From Agarilytica sp045430305 (GTDB lineage Bacteria; Pseudomonadota; Gammaproteobacteria; Pseudomonadales; Cellvibrionaceae), in NCBI GenBank assembly GCA_045430305.1, contig JAILXW010000002.1:186001-250000 (forward strand): DNA of 64,000 nucleotides, in the 5' to 3' direction. Below the pieces are notes generated by a model, which saw nothing but the letters and a program-made list of their open reading frames with translations, made no database searches and was not told the origin of the DNA. The stretch's first letter is position 1. Every line of letters starts with the position of its first letter. Positions 17,895 through 27,653 of the stretch are shown here, piece by piece. The translations under genes and the position numbers were made by a program.

Positions 17895-18347
17895 TTATAC
17901 ATAATCGCGGAACAGTTTGCGGAAGGCGCTTGGTGAAAGGCCCATCCAACGGCGGAAGGCGTTGGTCAAACTTGTACGATCAGAAAAATCGAGCGCAGTA
18001 TAAATATCGTCGATACGACGGTTTTGCATGAGCAAATACTCGACTGCGTAATGTTTACGTACTTGGTCGCGTAGCTCAGAAAAGCTCGTGCCTTGGTGTT
18101 TAAGGTGACGTTGTAAGGTGCGTTTTGACAGGTTCAAATCGCTAGCGATATTGGCAATATCCAATGAAGAATGACCAATTCGTGTAATCAGAGCAGATAC
18201 CACGTGCTGACTGACCCCGTGTAATTCAGGGATTTTTGCTTTATTCATGTATTCGTCGAACAAATCGGCCGGATCACGAACCACAAACCCCGTGCTTACT
18301 TGTTCTTGTTCTTCTACTAACTCGGGTGCTTCAACAGCGTGCATCAT
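17895..18347 (-). CDS. Short AraC-type transcriptional regulator
   Basis: A 150-residue protein whose residues 55-150 are a typical AraC DNA-binding domain: first helix-turn-helix LDIANIASDLNLSKRTLQRHLK and second IDDIYTALDFSDRTSLTNAFRRWMGLSPSAFR. The first 50 residues are acidic and do not form a recognisable ligand-binding domain, so this is about half the usual AraC/XylS length. It may be constitutive or may bind a partner. No truncation scar is visible; the start has AGGAGT-like sequence a few bases upstream. Targets are unknown, and the 520-bp upstream gap probably holds its promoter. Confidence 0.88.
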   Translation of the reverse strand: MMHAVEAPELVEEQEQVSTGFVVRDPADLFDEYMNKAKIPELHGVSQHVVSALITRIGHSSLDIANIASDLNLSKRTLQRHLKHQGTSFSELRDQVRKHYAVEYLLMQNRRIDDIYTALDFSDRTSLTNAFRRWMGLSPSAFRKLFRDYV

Positions 18348-18868
18348 TGTGAGACTCCTTTGCTGTCAATAATATTATGTGTGTGTACTTCAGCTTGTCT
18401 AATGAATGTGTTATATCGATTTTAACGATTTTGGAGTGTCTCAGATATCTTAATAATGTTCAATACGCTAAATGTAGGAAGTATTGAGTGCCGCACCAAA
18501 AAAGGGCTGTCGTCTAGATCAAAAAAACAGCATGTGAAGAATGGTATTTGATCGTATGCGGCTTTAACCTGTGTTTGGGGGGGAAGGTTTTTACTCGAAA
18601 AAAGAGCTTTTTGTTTTTTAAGTGATTGATTTTTAAGTGAAATTTCTAATTTTTTAGCGTAAGAAGAAAGTTAGTTTCGGCGCGCTTCTCGACTTGTCGG
18701 TCAGGGTTTTCTACTGCCAGCCAGTGAACTAAGAGGCAAACTAAAATCGTTTTTCGGAAAAAAAATAGTTTATATTTTTTCGTTCTAAAAAAAGAGCCCC
18801 GATAACATTAGTTTTTTCTGACAACTGTTTGGCGTTTAAATCCTTGATGAATGGCCTTTTCTTATTCG
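18348..18868. other. AT-rich intergenic region
   Basis: This gap lies between the divergently placed upstream side of the AraC-type gene and the 3' end of the ABC exporter. It is AT-rich with A and T runs (about 18755-18795). I see no gene, clear promoter or structured RNA. Confidence 0.5.
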
Positions 18869-20713
18869 TTATTTTTCCCCTAGGAAGCCCCCAGATTGAT
18901 GTGCCCATAGATGGGCATATATGCCATTTTGGGCGAGAAGGTTCTGGTGGTTGCCTTCTTCTGCAATTTTACCGTCATCAATCACAATCAAACGATCCAG
19001 TGCCGCGATGGTGGAAAGTCGATGTGCAATGGCGATAACCGTTTTGCCTTCCATGAGCGTGTTGAGATTTTCTTGAATGGCGGCTTCGACTTCTGAGTCT
19101 AGCGCTGAGGTGGCTTCATCCAGAATTAAGATGGGCGCATTTTTTAATAGTACGCGAGCAATGGCTATGCGCTGACGTTGGCCGCCTGAAAGTCGTACGC
19201 CTCGTTCGCCAACGTGGGCGTCGTAACCATGTTGGCCTTTGGCATCTTCTAGGTCCAGAATAAATTGATCGGCTTGGGCCTGTTTGGCGGCACGAACTAA
19301 ATCTTCTTCGGTGGCACCGGGTTTGCCGTAGAGCAAGTTGTCGCGCAGTGAGCGATGCAATAAAGATGTGTCTTGCGTTACCATGCCAATGTTGGCGCGC
19401 AGGCTTTGCTGGGAAACCTTAGAAACATCTTGCCCATCTATTGTAATGTGTCCATCCGCCAAGTCGTAAAACCGCAACAATAAATTCACCAAGGTCGATT
19501 TGCCAGCTCCTGAGCGTCCCACCAAACCGATTTTTTCACCGGGTTTTATATGAAGGTTTAATGCTTCAAAAACGCCGCTTTCTTTCCCGTAATGGAATTT
19601 AACTTGATCAAACCGAATGCCGTCGCTGTTGTTTACTTTAAGTTCTGGTGCATTTTCTTTGTCTTGCACTTCGCGAGGCAAGGTTAGGGTGTTCATGCCA
19701 TCGCGTACGGTACCGATGTTTTCAAATAGCATGGAAACTTCCCACATAATCCATTGTGACATACCGAATAAACGTAAAATTAAGCCCATGGCAGCGGCAA
19801 TTGCACCGGGGCTAATCAGCCCATCCATCCATAAGAAAATGGCAATTGTCGCAACAGAAAATGCCAGAACACAATTACTGAACCAAACGGAAACGGAAAG
19901 CGCTGTACCCAGTCGCATCTGCGGGTAAACAGTGTTTAAGAAATTTTCCATGCCTTCTTTGGCGTAAGCGGATTCTCTGCCAGAGTGAGAAAATAACTTC
20001 ACTGTGCTGATATTGGTGTAGGTATCGACAATGCGACCGGTCATATCGGAACGAGCATCGGCTTGTTTAGATGCGATACTTGCCAAGCGCGGTAGAAAAT
20101 ATTTCAGTACGGCAATATAAGCGCATATCCAAACCAGAAATGGCAGGGCCAAACGCCAGTCCAGGCTCGCAACAAGTATTACAATACCTGTGAAATACAC
20201 CGTGACATAAACGAATACGTCTAGAATTTTCATTACCGTTTCGCGTACCGCTAACGCGGTTTGCATGACTTTGGTTGCTAGTCTTCCGGCAAATTCATTT
20301 TGATAAAATTCAACGCTCTGACCTAATAAATAACGGTGGGCCGACCAGCGAACAATCATGGGGAAGTTCCCCATGAGGGTTTGATGGAAAATTAAGTTTT
20401 GTAAAAAAATAACGCTGGGTAGTACCAGGAGCAGAATCGCGCCCATCAAAATTAGTTGATCACTTGCTGACGCGAATAAGGTTTCGGGTGTATTTTCCGA
20501 AAGTAAATCGACTAGCTGGCCCAAAAAACGAAACAGTGAGATTTCCATGATCGCAATGAAAGCGACAAGCGCAGCCATGGTGAGCAAGAACACTTCGCTG
20601 CCCCTGGCATAGAAACGGCAAAAACCAAACAGCGATGTGGGTGCATTTTCGCTGGTTTTATCGGGAAAAGGTTGAAGTAGTTTTTCGAAAAACGCGTACA
20701 TTGATAAAGCCAT
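18869..20713 (-). CDS. ABC exporter, fused permease and ATPase
   Basis: A 614-residue half-transporter of the MsbA/multidrug type. Six membrane helices lie in about 30-330. The nucleotide-binding domain has Walker A GRSGAGKST (399-407), signature LSGGQ (508-512), Walker B ILILDE (528-533), the D-loop SALD and the switch histidine 564 in IAHR. All catalytic residues are intact, so a working homodimer is expected. Substrate cannot be read from the sequence; lipid-like or drug export is usual for the family. No partner membrane-fusion or outer-membrane gene is adjacent. A second in-frame ATG at residue 5 is possible. Confidence 0.93.
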   Translation of the reverse strand: MALSMYAFFEKLLQPFPDKTSENAPTSLFGFCRFYARGSEVFLLTMAALVAFIAIMEISLFRFLGQLVDLLSENTPETLFASASDQLILMGAILLLVLPSVIFLQNLIFHQTLMGNFPMIVRWSAHRYLLGQSVEFYQNEFAGRLATKVMQTALAVRETVMKILDVFVYVTVYFTGIVILVASLDWRLALPFLVWICAYIAVLKYFLPRLASIASKQADARSDMTGRIVDTYTNISTVKLFSHSGRESAYAKEGMENFLNTVYPQMRLGTALSVSVWFSNCVLAFSVATIAIFLWMDGLISPGAIAAAMGLILRLFGMSQWIMWEVSMLFENIGTVRDGMNTLTLPREVQDKENAPELKVNNSDGIRFDQVKFHYGKESGVFEALNLHIKPGEKIGLVGRSGAGKSTLVNLLLRFYDLADGHITIDGQDVSKVSQQSLRANIGMVTQDTSLLHRSLRDNLLYGKPGATEEDLVRAAKQAQADQFILDLEDAKGQHGYDAHVGERGVRLSGGQRQRIAIARVLLKNAPILILDEATSALDSEVEAAIQENLNTLMEGKTVIAIAHRLSTIAALDRLIVIDDGKIAEEGNHQNLLAQNGIYAHLWAHQSGGFLGEK

Positions 20714-20887
20714 TAATTCCTTGCCTGTACTTCCTTTGGCAGTCAGTTAATATCTAAGTCAGCCCTACGGGAAACTTATTAGGCCAGAGAGTATGCCACA
20801 GCCGACGCGCTGGTTTCTTTACCTTTTAGTAAAGAGAAATAAAACAGTGTGTTGCATAGAAAATTAGCACTTACGACGGGGGTAATC

Positions 20888-21295
20888 ATGATTCACGAAC
20901 TAGAATTGAATGTGGCGGGGCAGGGTTTACATGCATTTAGCGATAAGCTTCGGGCGCTGGTTGCCAAGAGCGATCTTACTGAAGGCCTATGCACCTTGTT
21001 TATTCAGCACACCTCGGCAAGTTTAATCATTCAAGAAAACTACGACCCTTCTGCGCAACACGACCTTGAACATTGGCTAAACCGTTTGGTGCCTGAAGGT
21101 GACCCGCTCTATACCCATACATTGGAAGGGGAAGACGATATGCCGGCACATATAAAAGCGACGTTAACCGCTACGAGTTTAAGCATACCAATCATCAGTG
21201 GCGCGCTAGCGCTAGGCACATGGCAGGGAGTGTATCTATGGGAGCATCGCCACGGAGCGCAGCGGCGCAAAGTGATTGTTCACTTTGGGCGCTGA
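20888..21295 (+). CDS. YjbQ family protein (UPF0047)
   Basis: A 135-residue protein spanning the whole YjbQ family. Signatures are LFIQHTSASLIIQENYDPS, HDLEHWLNRLVP, GEDDMPAHIK and the end GTWQGVYLWEHR with a conserved histidine set. Databases call members 'secondary thiamine-phosphate synthase' because some replace ThiE when overexpressed; the natural role is uncertain. I chose ATG 20888 for its GGGGG ribosome binding site and family-typical N-terminus; a TTG at 20849 lacks both. Confidence 0.92.
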   Translation: MIHELELNVAGQGLHAFSDKLRALVAKSDLTEGLCTLFIQHTSASLIIQENYDPSAQHDLEHWLNRLVPEGDPLYTHTLEGEDDMPAHIKATLTATSLSIPIISGALALGTWQGVYLWEHRHGAQRRKVIVHFGR

Positions 21296-21348
21296 GCTTT
21301 AGGGGTGATGCGATCGGCGCTATAAGTGCGTCGAGTAGGGTGAGCGTC

Positions 21349-22272
21349 TCATTCGTGTATGCGTTTAATCGAATCGGCTATGCCGCCAAACACTTCTGTG
21401 AGTTCACGGGTAAGGTTTGATGTGTTGTTTACTCGGCCTGCGATGTCTTGGCAAACATTCGATTGCTCTGTCGCCGCAGAAGCGATTTGGGTACTTGCAT
21501 CTACATTAGCGCCGGCCATTTCTTGCGCGGTATCCAAGGTGGCTTCGACTTCTTTACGGTTTTCCAATGATTCATGTAAAACTTCGACCGCCGATTGTAC
21601 TGTGGAATCGATTTGTGTTGCGCCATCGACAACCTCAGCCACAATTCCTTGAATTTCAGAGGCCGCCTGTGCGCTTCGTGCGGCCAAGCCACGTACCTCG
21701 TCGGCTACCACTGCGAAGCCTCGGCCATGCTCGCCTGCGCGGGCGGCTTCAATGGCGGCATTAAGCGCAAGCAGGTTGGTTTGATCTGCAATGGAATTTA
21801 CCGTGGATGTTAGGCTGATAATATTCTGTGTTTTTTCTACAAAGCCGGTCACGTATGAGCCGACTTGAGTGACAGACTCTTCTACCGACTTTAAGTGGCT
21901 TAATAGGGCGTCTAATTTGGAGCGGCCATCGCTGGTACGTACCTGCGCCATATTGGCCTTTTCCACTACGCTTTGGCCGAAGTGTTCAATTTCGTTAGCT
22001 GTGGAGGCCATTTGTTCTGCTGATGTGGCAAGTACTTGTACCTCTTCTACGAGGCCGTTTAGCTGCTCGATAAAGCCCGTCGACGTTTGCTCAAGTTGGA
22101 AAATGTCCGTCGGCGATAGTGTTGTTTGGTTTGCTGCCTCTTGGTGTTTCAGCTCTTGAGCCTTAAGGTGAGCTTCGAGGTCTTGCAGCCAATATGGCAT
22201 ATCATTTGGGTGCAAATTTCCATCGATCAATTGCTGAATGAGTGATTGGGCTTTGTTTGGGCTCAAAAACAT
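21349..22272 (-). CDS. Soluble methyl-accepting chemotaxis-type protein
   Basis: A 307-residue chemoreceptor signalling protein with no membrane helix, no HAMP domain and no recognised sensor. About 65-300 forms the antiparallel coiled coil, with the conserved tip around 162-197 (ADQTNLLALNAAIEAARAG, then RGFAVVADEVRGLA). The first 60 residues (IQQLIDGNLHPNDMPYWLQDLE) are a small helical segment of unknown type. It should couple to CheA/CheW in a cytoplasmic cluster, or influence another output. No che genes are in the window. Confidence 0.9.
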   Translation of the reverse strand: MFLSPNKAQSLIQQLIDGNLHPNDMPYWLQDLEAHLKAQELKHQEAANQTTLSPTDIFQLEQTSTGFIEQLNGLVEEVQVLATSAEQMASTANEIEHFGQSVVEKANMAQVRTSDGRSKLDALLSHLKSVEESVTQVGSYVTGFVEKTQNIISLTSTVNSIADQTNLLALNAAIEAARAGEHGRGFAVVADEVRGLAARSAQAASEIQGIVAEVVDGATQIDSTVQSAVEVLHESLENRKEVEATLDTAQEMAGANVDASTQIASAATEQSNVCQDIAGRVNNTSNLTRELTEVFGGIADSIKRIHE

Positions 22273-22495
22273 TGGCGGGCCTATTAGTTAACGAGTTGGC
22301 TAGTGTCATGGGCGCACAGAGGCGGCAATTGTATAAATATAGCTCAATAGTGTTTGTTTGGCTTCTTTGTATGTCTTTGTTTTGTGGCAAATTTCATTTT
22401 GAAAACAGCCTCTTGCTGTATGAATGTGTAAAATGAAAGGCAGGCCAACTAAAATGCCGGCAAAGCTTTTAACAATTAATTACTGGAGTGAAAAC

Positions 22496-23623
22496 GTGTC
22501 ACGCGTATACCCTGATATTGACCCTGATGGGCTTCTCGAATTTTCTGTGGTCTTTACTGACCGCTCTCTCAATCACATGTCGCAGCACTTTCAAAAGGTG
22601 ATGCGTGACCTAAATGCGATGCTTACCGAAGTGTATAAAGCCGATGTGGCTGTTGTTGTGCCTGGGGGTGGAACCTACGGTATGGAAGCGGTTGCTCGTC
22701 AGTTTGCCCATGGTAAAAAGTGCATGGTTATCCGCAACGGCTTTTTTAGTTTCCGTTGGACACAAATCTTCGAGGCAGGAAGCATCCCCGCTCAGGCCGA
22801 TGTGCTAAAAGCACTCCAAGTAGGGGAAGATTCGCAAGCGCCTTTTGCCCCGGCCCCAATCGAAGACGTTGAAGCCTACATTGAAAAAGAAAAACCCGAA
22901 TTGGTGTTTGCGCCGCATGTAGAAACCGCTTCTGGCATCATTCTTCCCGATGATTATATTCAGCGCGTTGCTGCGGCAGTGCATAAGCATGGTGGCATGT
23001 TTGTGTTGGACTGTATTGCCTCGGGCAATATCTGGGTGGATATGAAAGCCCTAGGTGTCGATATTCTTATTTCTGCCCCTCAAAAGGGGTGGAGTTCTAC
23101 ACCTTGTAGCGCATTGGTGATGCTGAATGAAAAAGCACGTGCGCAAGTGGGTCAGACGGAAAGCAGCAGTTTCGCTTGCTCGCTAAATAAATGGTTGGCG
23201 ATTATGGATGCGTACCTAAATGGTGGTCATGCTTACCACGCGACCATGCCTACGGATTCTTTAACGCAGCTGCGCGACACGATGCTTTTGTTAAAAGAGG
23301 AAGGCTTAGAAAAATTTAAAGACGCACAATGGGAATTAGGTAAAAAAGTGCGAGCAGTGTTGGAAAGTAATGGTTTTAAAAGCGTTGCTGCCGAAGGTTG
23401 TCAGGCGCCGGGTGTAATCGTGAGTTATGCTGATCGGCCGTCAATGGAATTAGTAAAAGCATTTTTAGCAGAAGGTTTGCAAACTGCAGCGGGTGTTCCA
23501 TTACAGTGTGATGAGCCCGCCGATTTCCAATCATTCAGAATTGGTCTGTTCGGCGTTGATAAGTTACGAAATGTTGATCAAACCGTGGAAAACTTTTCGA
23601 AAGCTTTAGCTGCTGTAAAATAG
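22496..23623 (+). CDS. Class V aminotransferase (alanine-glyoxylate aminotransferase-like)
   Basis: A PLP enzyme of about 375 residues, fold type I. The PLP lysine lies in SAPQKGWSS (about residue 197), with the upstream Asp in VLDCIAS (about 172) and a phosphate-binding PGGGTYGMEAV. The GTG start at 22496 has a GGAG site 8 bp upstream and gives the family-like N-terminus MSRVYPDIDPDGL; frames starting at 22424 or 22454 are longer but without a good site. The group is annotated as alanine-glyoxylate or serine-pyruvate aminotransferase; the true substrate is unproven. Terminator follows at 23664-23693. Confidence 0.9.
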   Translation: MSRVYPDIDPDGLLEFSVVFTDRSLNHMSQHFQKVMRDLNAMLTEVYKADVAVVVPGGGTYGMEAVARQFAHGKKCMVIRNGFFSFRWTQIFEAGSIPAQADVLKALQVGEDSQAPFAPAPIEDVEAYIEKEKPELVFAPHVETASGIILPDDYIQRVAAAVHKHGGMFVLDCIASGNIWVDMKALGVDILISAPQKGWSSTPCSALVMLNEKARAQVGQTESSSFACSLNKWLAIMDAYLNGGHAYHATMPTDSLTQLRDTMLLLKEEGLEKFKDAQWELGKKVRAVLESNGFKSVAAEGCQAPGVIVSYADRPSMELVKAFLAEGLQTAAGVPLQCDEPADFQSFRIGLFGVDKLRNVDQTVENFSKALAAVK

Positions 23624-23663
23624 GTTTTAATTTTGGCGAAAATAAAACGCTAACTCGAAACAT

Positions 23664-23693
23664 AAAAAAGCCCAGCTTCTGCTGGGCTTTTTT
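23664..23693 (+). terminator. Terminator of the aminotransferase gene
   Basis: GCCCAGC-TTCT-GCTGGGC stem-loop (23670-23687) with A6 before and T6 after, 40 bp past the stop codon. Confidence 0.95.
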
Positions 23694-23724
23694 GTGTTCG
23701 TAATAAATATAATATTTAAGATGT

Positions 23725-23750
23725 AAAAAAAGCGGCCCTTGGGCCGCTTA
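23725..23750 (-). terminator. Terminator of the M6 metalloprotease gene
   Basis: AGCGGCCC and GGGCCGCT form an 8-bp stem; on the minus strand it is followed by a T7 run. It lies about 90 bp past the protease stop codon. Confidence 0.9.
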
Positions 23751-23837
23751 ACTCAACTTGCGAACTCTTAAGTAAAGAGGTTCGGTGTGAGGTTGATAAA
23801 ATCGTTACATTTTTTCTTGCTAATCCTTTAACAGAAT

Positions 23838-26690
23838 TTAATTACAAGACGTTACTTTTACCCAGTGGCCTGCAGACTGTTCGTCAAGCGCAACCACAGT
23901 ACCTAAGTTGATAATGGTACTGCCTAAGTATTCATTGGCTTGTCCGGTAGGTACAACGGTGTAGATATTAGACCCGTAGAGTACTTCTGCACGACCTGCA
24001 TTAATGTGGTCTTGAAGCGAGGTGTTAAAACAAGCGCCGCCAGCAGGGTCCACCGTCACAGTGCGAGTAACTTGTTGCGCAGGGTTACCTGCTGCATCAC
24101 TTACATTGTAAGTGACTACGTAAGTACCAACAGTGTTCGGGTCAACAACATCGCCACCAACAACAACGTTGGCGGTAATATCGCCATCGACATTGTCTGT
24201 CGCAGAGTAGCCAGGCTCCGAGTAGGAATCCCCTACAGTGATCGAGATAGACGCGCTACCAGTCAAAGAAATAACCGGTGGTGTGGTGTCTTGTACTTCT
24301 TCAACCGTCACCGTACGAGTCACTTCTTGTGCTGAGTTGCCTGCAGCATCGCTCACGTTGTAAGTAATAACGTAAGTGCCTTCAGTGCTTGTATCTACCA
24401 CGTCGCCGCCAACAATAACGTTCGCAGTGATGTCGCCATCTACGTTATCTGTTGCTGAGTAACCTGGTTCAACATAGCTGCCGTTTAAAACAACCGTCAT
24501 GTTAGCGCTGCCAACAAGCGTGATAGTCGGCGGTACCCAATCAGCAACAACATTTATTTCGCGTGTTACTTCTGTTGCTGCGTTTCCGGCAGCATCGCTT
24601 ACGTTGTAACGAATGGTGTAAGTGCCGATTACTGCAGTGTTTACAGTGTCGCCGCTTACCGCGATGCTTGCAGTTAAGTCGCCGTCAACGTTATCTGAAG
24701 CGGTAGCGCCTGGGTCAGTCCAGCTTTGGTTTTGATAGATGGTTTCACTTGCTGAGCCGTTCAGTGTAATGACCGGAGCTACGAAATCACCTTCTGGGCA
24801 AGAACCAGAAATGAAGTAGTTATCATCAGTCTCTGCAAGATCGAGTGTTGTGTATGTTGGTAAAAAGAACGAACCAAGGTTTTCATCAGCGCCAGTGGTG
24901 TAGTAATTGGTAGTACCACCGAAACAACCGAATGTGTAACAGGTTTGTCCTTCAGTTACCGAATAGATATGGCCAGCAGTTTCGTGGTTAGCAACGGTAT
25001 CTGAATGTTCAACACAAGTGAACGGAGGCTCAGCAACACGAACCAAATCAAATGTCATTTGGTCTGCTGGTGCAGAAACATTGGTGAAGCTCAAACCAGA
25101 GTAATTACCAGAATCTGGATAGTTCGAGTTGTATGTTGAATCTGGAGTGAATTCAGTTACGTGACCACTGTAAAGCATGTCTGTTTTACGTGTTCCTACT
25201 GTTTGACCGCTTACGCGACGAATCCATAGACGTGAAGAGTTTTCACGGTAAGAAATCAAAACACCTGTGTCGCCAGGAGCAAAGCCCATGCTGTCGTTAC
25301 GAATCAAACCGCGGTCGTAACCTTCAACTTTACGTTGCTCAACTAACCAATACTCGCTGCCGGTTTCCCCAGGAATTTCGAAGAACTCGTAAGCTGCGGT
25401 ACCGAATGGGTGTGCAGTAGTTAATTGTTGAGATGAAGTTGTTGGGTTAACGACTGTTGAGTCAAAAATACCGAAAGAATTGTCTTTCAAGTATGCTGTC
25501 TTTTTACTCATTGCCATCATGTGAACAGGGCGATCACCAAGACGGTCACCATCGAGAGATGAATATCCCCAAGAACCAGTCCCCATCAAACCCCAATAAG
25601 AAATTGCAGTTGGCGAGTTATACAAATCGCGCAAGTTAAATGCAGAGTGACCAAGTTCGTGGGCAATAATCCCGATCGTTGAGTTGTAATCGCTACCACT
25701 CGGGCCTTGACGTTCACCGAAGCCCATGTAGCCAGTGCTTACAGAAACACCGTCGTCGGTACCGAAATTATTACTAAAGTACGCGTGGCCCCAGAAACCT
25801 TCTGACTCTGAACCGTTGTAAGAGCTTTCGCGACCAGCAACAATGAAGGAGATAAGTAATTCTTCTTTACCTACTGAGCCGTTACTGTTTGTGTCGTATT
25901 GAGAAAAATCAATTTGAGATTTCGCTGCGTCAAAGGCTTCTTGCAATGTTGATCGCCAAGAGCTGAAGTTACGTGCTAATTGGGGGTGCGCTTTGGGCAG
26001 CTGAACCTTAATAAAACCGTCGTTCGCTGTGCCTTGGCTTTCGTTTGCAGGAGTGAAGTACAAACCGCCTTGCGCTAATTCATCGTAGTAGTCGTTAACG
26101 CTACCCGCCATGACTGAAGTCGGGTAATTGCCGAAAATTTTATCTGACCAAACAGAAGCGTTGTCAGTGAATTGGATGTCGGTGAATTCCACCATGATAA
26201 ACAAGCTATCGTATACCCACTGCGCTGGTGAAGGAGCGCCTGCAGCGCCGCTGCTGCTGCCTGAGCCGCTTTGGCCAGAAGCTTGTTCTGCTGCTTGAAC
26301 CGCGTGGCTATGACCATCGTCAGAGTTTTCCCAAGCCGCTTTCCATGCTTCCATCAAATCTTGGTAGCTGAATGTCGGAATATCATAAAGTGGAGCCCAA
26401 CCGTAAATGTAACCAGAGGAAATGAGTTCGTTGCCTGTTGGCAAATAACTAATGTCTGCATATTCATAATATTTGGTAAGTGGGTTTTGAATGAGGACGT
26501 CACCATCGTCCAATGTTTCAAACCACAAGATTTTTTCATCACCCATGGGGCGAACAGCAATGGTTGAGCCGTTTGGCTGTGTGATGAGACGAGGCTCTGG
26601 ATTAACCGGCATAGCCGATGATTGAGCCGCTGAAAAAATACAAACTACCGCAGTAGCAGCCGTCATGGCCGCTTTAATTTGACGAAGCAT
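23838..26690 (-). CDS. Secreted M6 metalloprotease (immune inhibitor A-like) with DUF5011 modules
   Basis: A 950-residue secreted zinc protease. Start chosen at ATG 26690 because of a GGGGG ribosome binding site and a signal peptide (residues 1-26, ending SSA); an ATG at 26786 adds 32 unlikely residues. The catalytic motif HELGHSAFNLRDLY puts the zinc ligands at His344 and His348 with Glu345. A short Cys-rich module (about 570-630) follows, then three DUF5011 Ig-like repeats (about 636-882), each with the DNVDGD and YNVSDAAGN signatures, and a C-terminal module of about 65 residues bounded by two cysteines that ends SCN. Family members degrade proteins outside the cell. The C-terminal module recurs in the protein at the right edge. 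Confidence 0.94.
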   Translation of the reverse strand: MLRQIKAAMTAATAVVCIFSAAQSSAMPVNPEPRLITQPNGSTIAVRPMGDEKILWFETLDDGDVLIQNPLTKYYEYADISYLPTGNELISSGYIYGWAPLYDIPTFSYQDLMEAWKAAWENSDDGHSHAVQAAEQASGQSGSGSSSGAAGAPSPAQWVYDSLFIMVEFTDIQFTDNASVWSDKIFGNYPTSVMAGSVNDYYDELAQGGLYFTPANESQGTANDGFIKVQLPKAHPQLARNFSSWRSTLQEAFDAAKSQIDFSQYDTNSNGSVGKEELLISFIVAGRESSYNGSESEGFWGHAYFSNNFGTDDGVSVSTGYMGFGERQGPSGSDYNSTIGIIAHELGHSAFNLRDLYNSPTAISYWGLMGTGSWGYSSLDGDRLGDRPVHMMAMSKKTAYLKDNSFGIFDSTVVNPTTSSQQLTTAHPFGTAAYEFFEIPGETGSEYWLVEQRKVEGYDRGLIRNDSMGFAPGDTGVLISYRENSSRLWIRRVSGQTVGTRKTDMLYSGHVTEFTPDSTYNSNYPDSGNYSGLSFTNVSAPADQMTFDLVRVAEPPFTCVEHSDTVANHETAGHIYSVTEGQTCYTFGCFGGTTNYYTTGADENLGSFFLPTYTTLDLAETDDNYFISGSCPEGDFVAPVITLNGSASETIYQNQSWTDPGATASDNVDGDLTASIAVSGDTVNTAVIGTYTIRYNVSDAAGNAATEVTREINVVADWVPPTITLVGSANMTVVLNGSYVEPGYSATDNVDGDITANVIVGGDVVDTSTEGTYVITYNVSDAAGNSAQEVTRTVTVEEVQDTTPPVISLTGSASISITVGDSYSEPGYSATDNVDGDITANVVVGGDVVDPNTVGTYVVTYNVSDAAGNPAQQVTRTVTVDPAGGACFNTSLQDHINAGRAEVLYGSNIYTVVPTGQANEYLGSTIINLGTVVALDEQSAGHWVKVTSCN

Positions 26691-27653
26691 ATTACCCCCG
26701 AGCAATATCTTTGTGATGTTTAGTGCGCATGATTGGTGTGTTGTTTTCTCTATTTCGTTCCAAACGAAAAAGAGAACAATCTGCACAACGTTAGGTTAGC
26801 TAGATCACTATAGTAGTCGAAATTATAAACTGTAAAGCTTATTTCTTAGTCGAATAGAAAAAAGTTGATTTGTATCGAATTTAGAATCTATACAACCGAT
26901 ATGCTAGCTTTTTGATCGATTTACGTCATATCGATTTGCTCGAAGTTTATATCAAAGTTGGTTTTAATATCTATTTTTGATGGGTACGCCGTGTTATGGA
27001 ATGCAATGTGAAATAGGGCTTCGCTTGAGAAGGTTCTGTCTTGAATGTTTTCCAGACAAATCGAATATCGCGAACGGTTCTAGATGTTTTTAGTTGCAAG
27101 AATAAAGAACGCCCGGTTTGAGGAAGCGTTAAGCAAGTGATGATGAAGTGAAACGTAAAAAGTGGTTGTCAGAGTCTTCCATAACTCTGACGCCCGGGGG
27201 ACTTAACGACACACTTCTTTGTTGCGCCTTATGATCAGTGGTCAACAAGAATGAAGGTCAGGTTGGGGGGAACTTGCCTTCGTAGGTGTGTCGTATCGCA
27301 CCGCAGTATACGGTTTCGCATGATGATTACCATACGACTAAGGTATTAGCCTCTGCTATTTGTTCTTCTAATGTTATAAAAATATGGGCAGATTGCATGG
27401 TTTCAATCGATCGTACGGTTTCAAAATGAGCCCTCAATAGGTTTTACTTTATTCATTCGATCCGAAAATCACACGCTACAAGCGCGTAAAATACATGGGG
27501 TTTCGCGCTGCAACAAAAAAATCGTCCTCTTCTGGAATGCGACGTTGTAAACTGCCACCGTAGATATATGCATATAGGCGAGCAGATAGTAATATTCAGC
27601 ATACGTTGAAAAAGTGCTCACAACAGACTATGTTCAACTAGGACGAAAGGGTA
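26691..27653. other. Long intergenic region between divergent protease and tetR-type genes
   Basis: About 960 bp with no believable gene. It must carry the promoters of the M6 protease (leftward) and the TetR-type gene (rightward). An 8-bp inverted repeat lies at 27168-27191. The stretch 27190-27330 is more GC-rich than the rest, without coding signals that I can see. Confidence 0.5.
27168..27191. promoter_or_regulatory. Inverted repeat GTCAGAGT-N8-ACTCTGAC
   Basis: Perfect 8-bp arms separated by CTTCCATA. No T-run follows, so it looks more like an operator or RNA hairpin than a terminator. It is about 460 bp before the TetR-type gene, far for a classical TetR operator. Confidence 0.3.
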
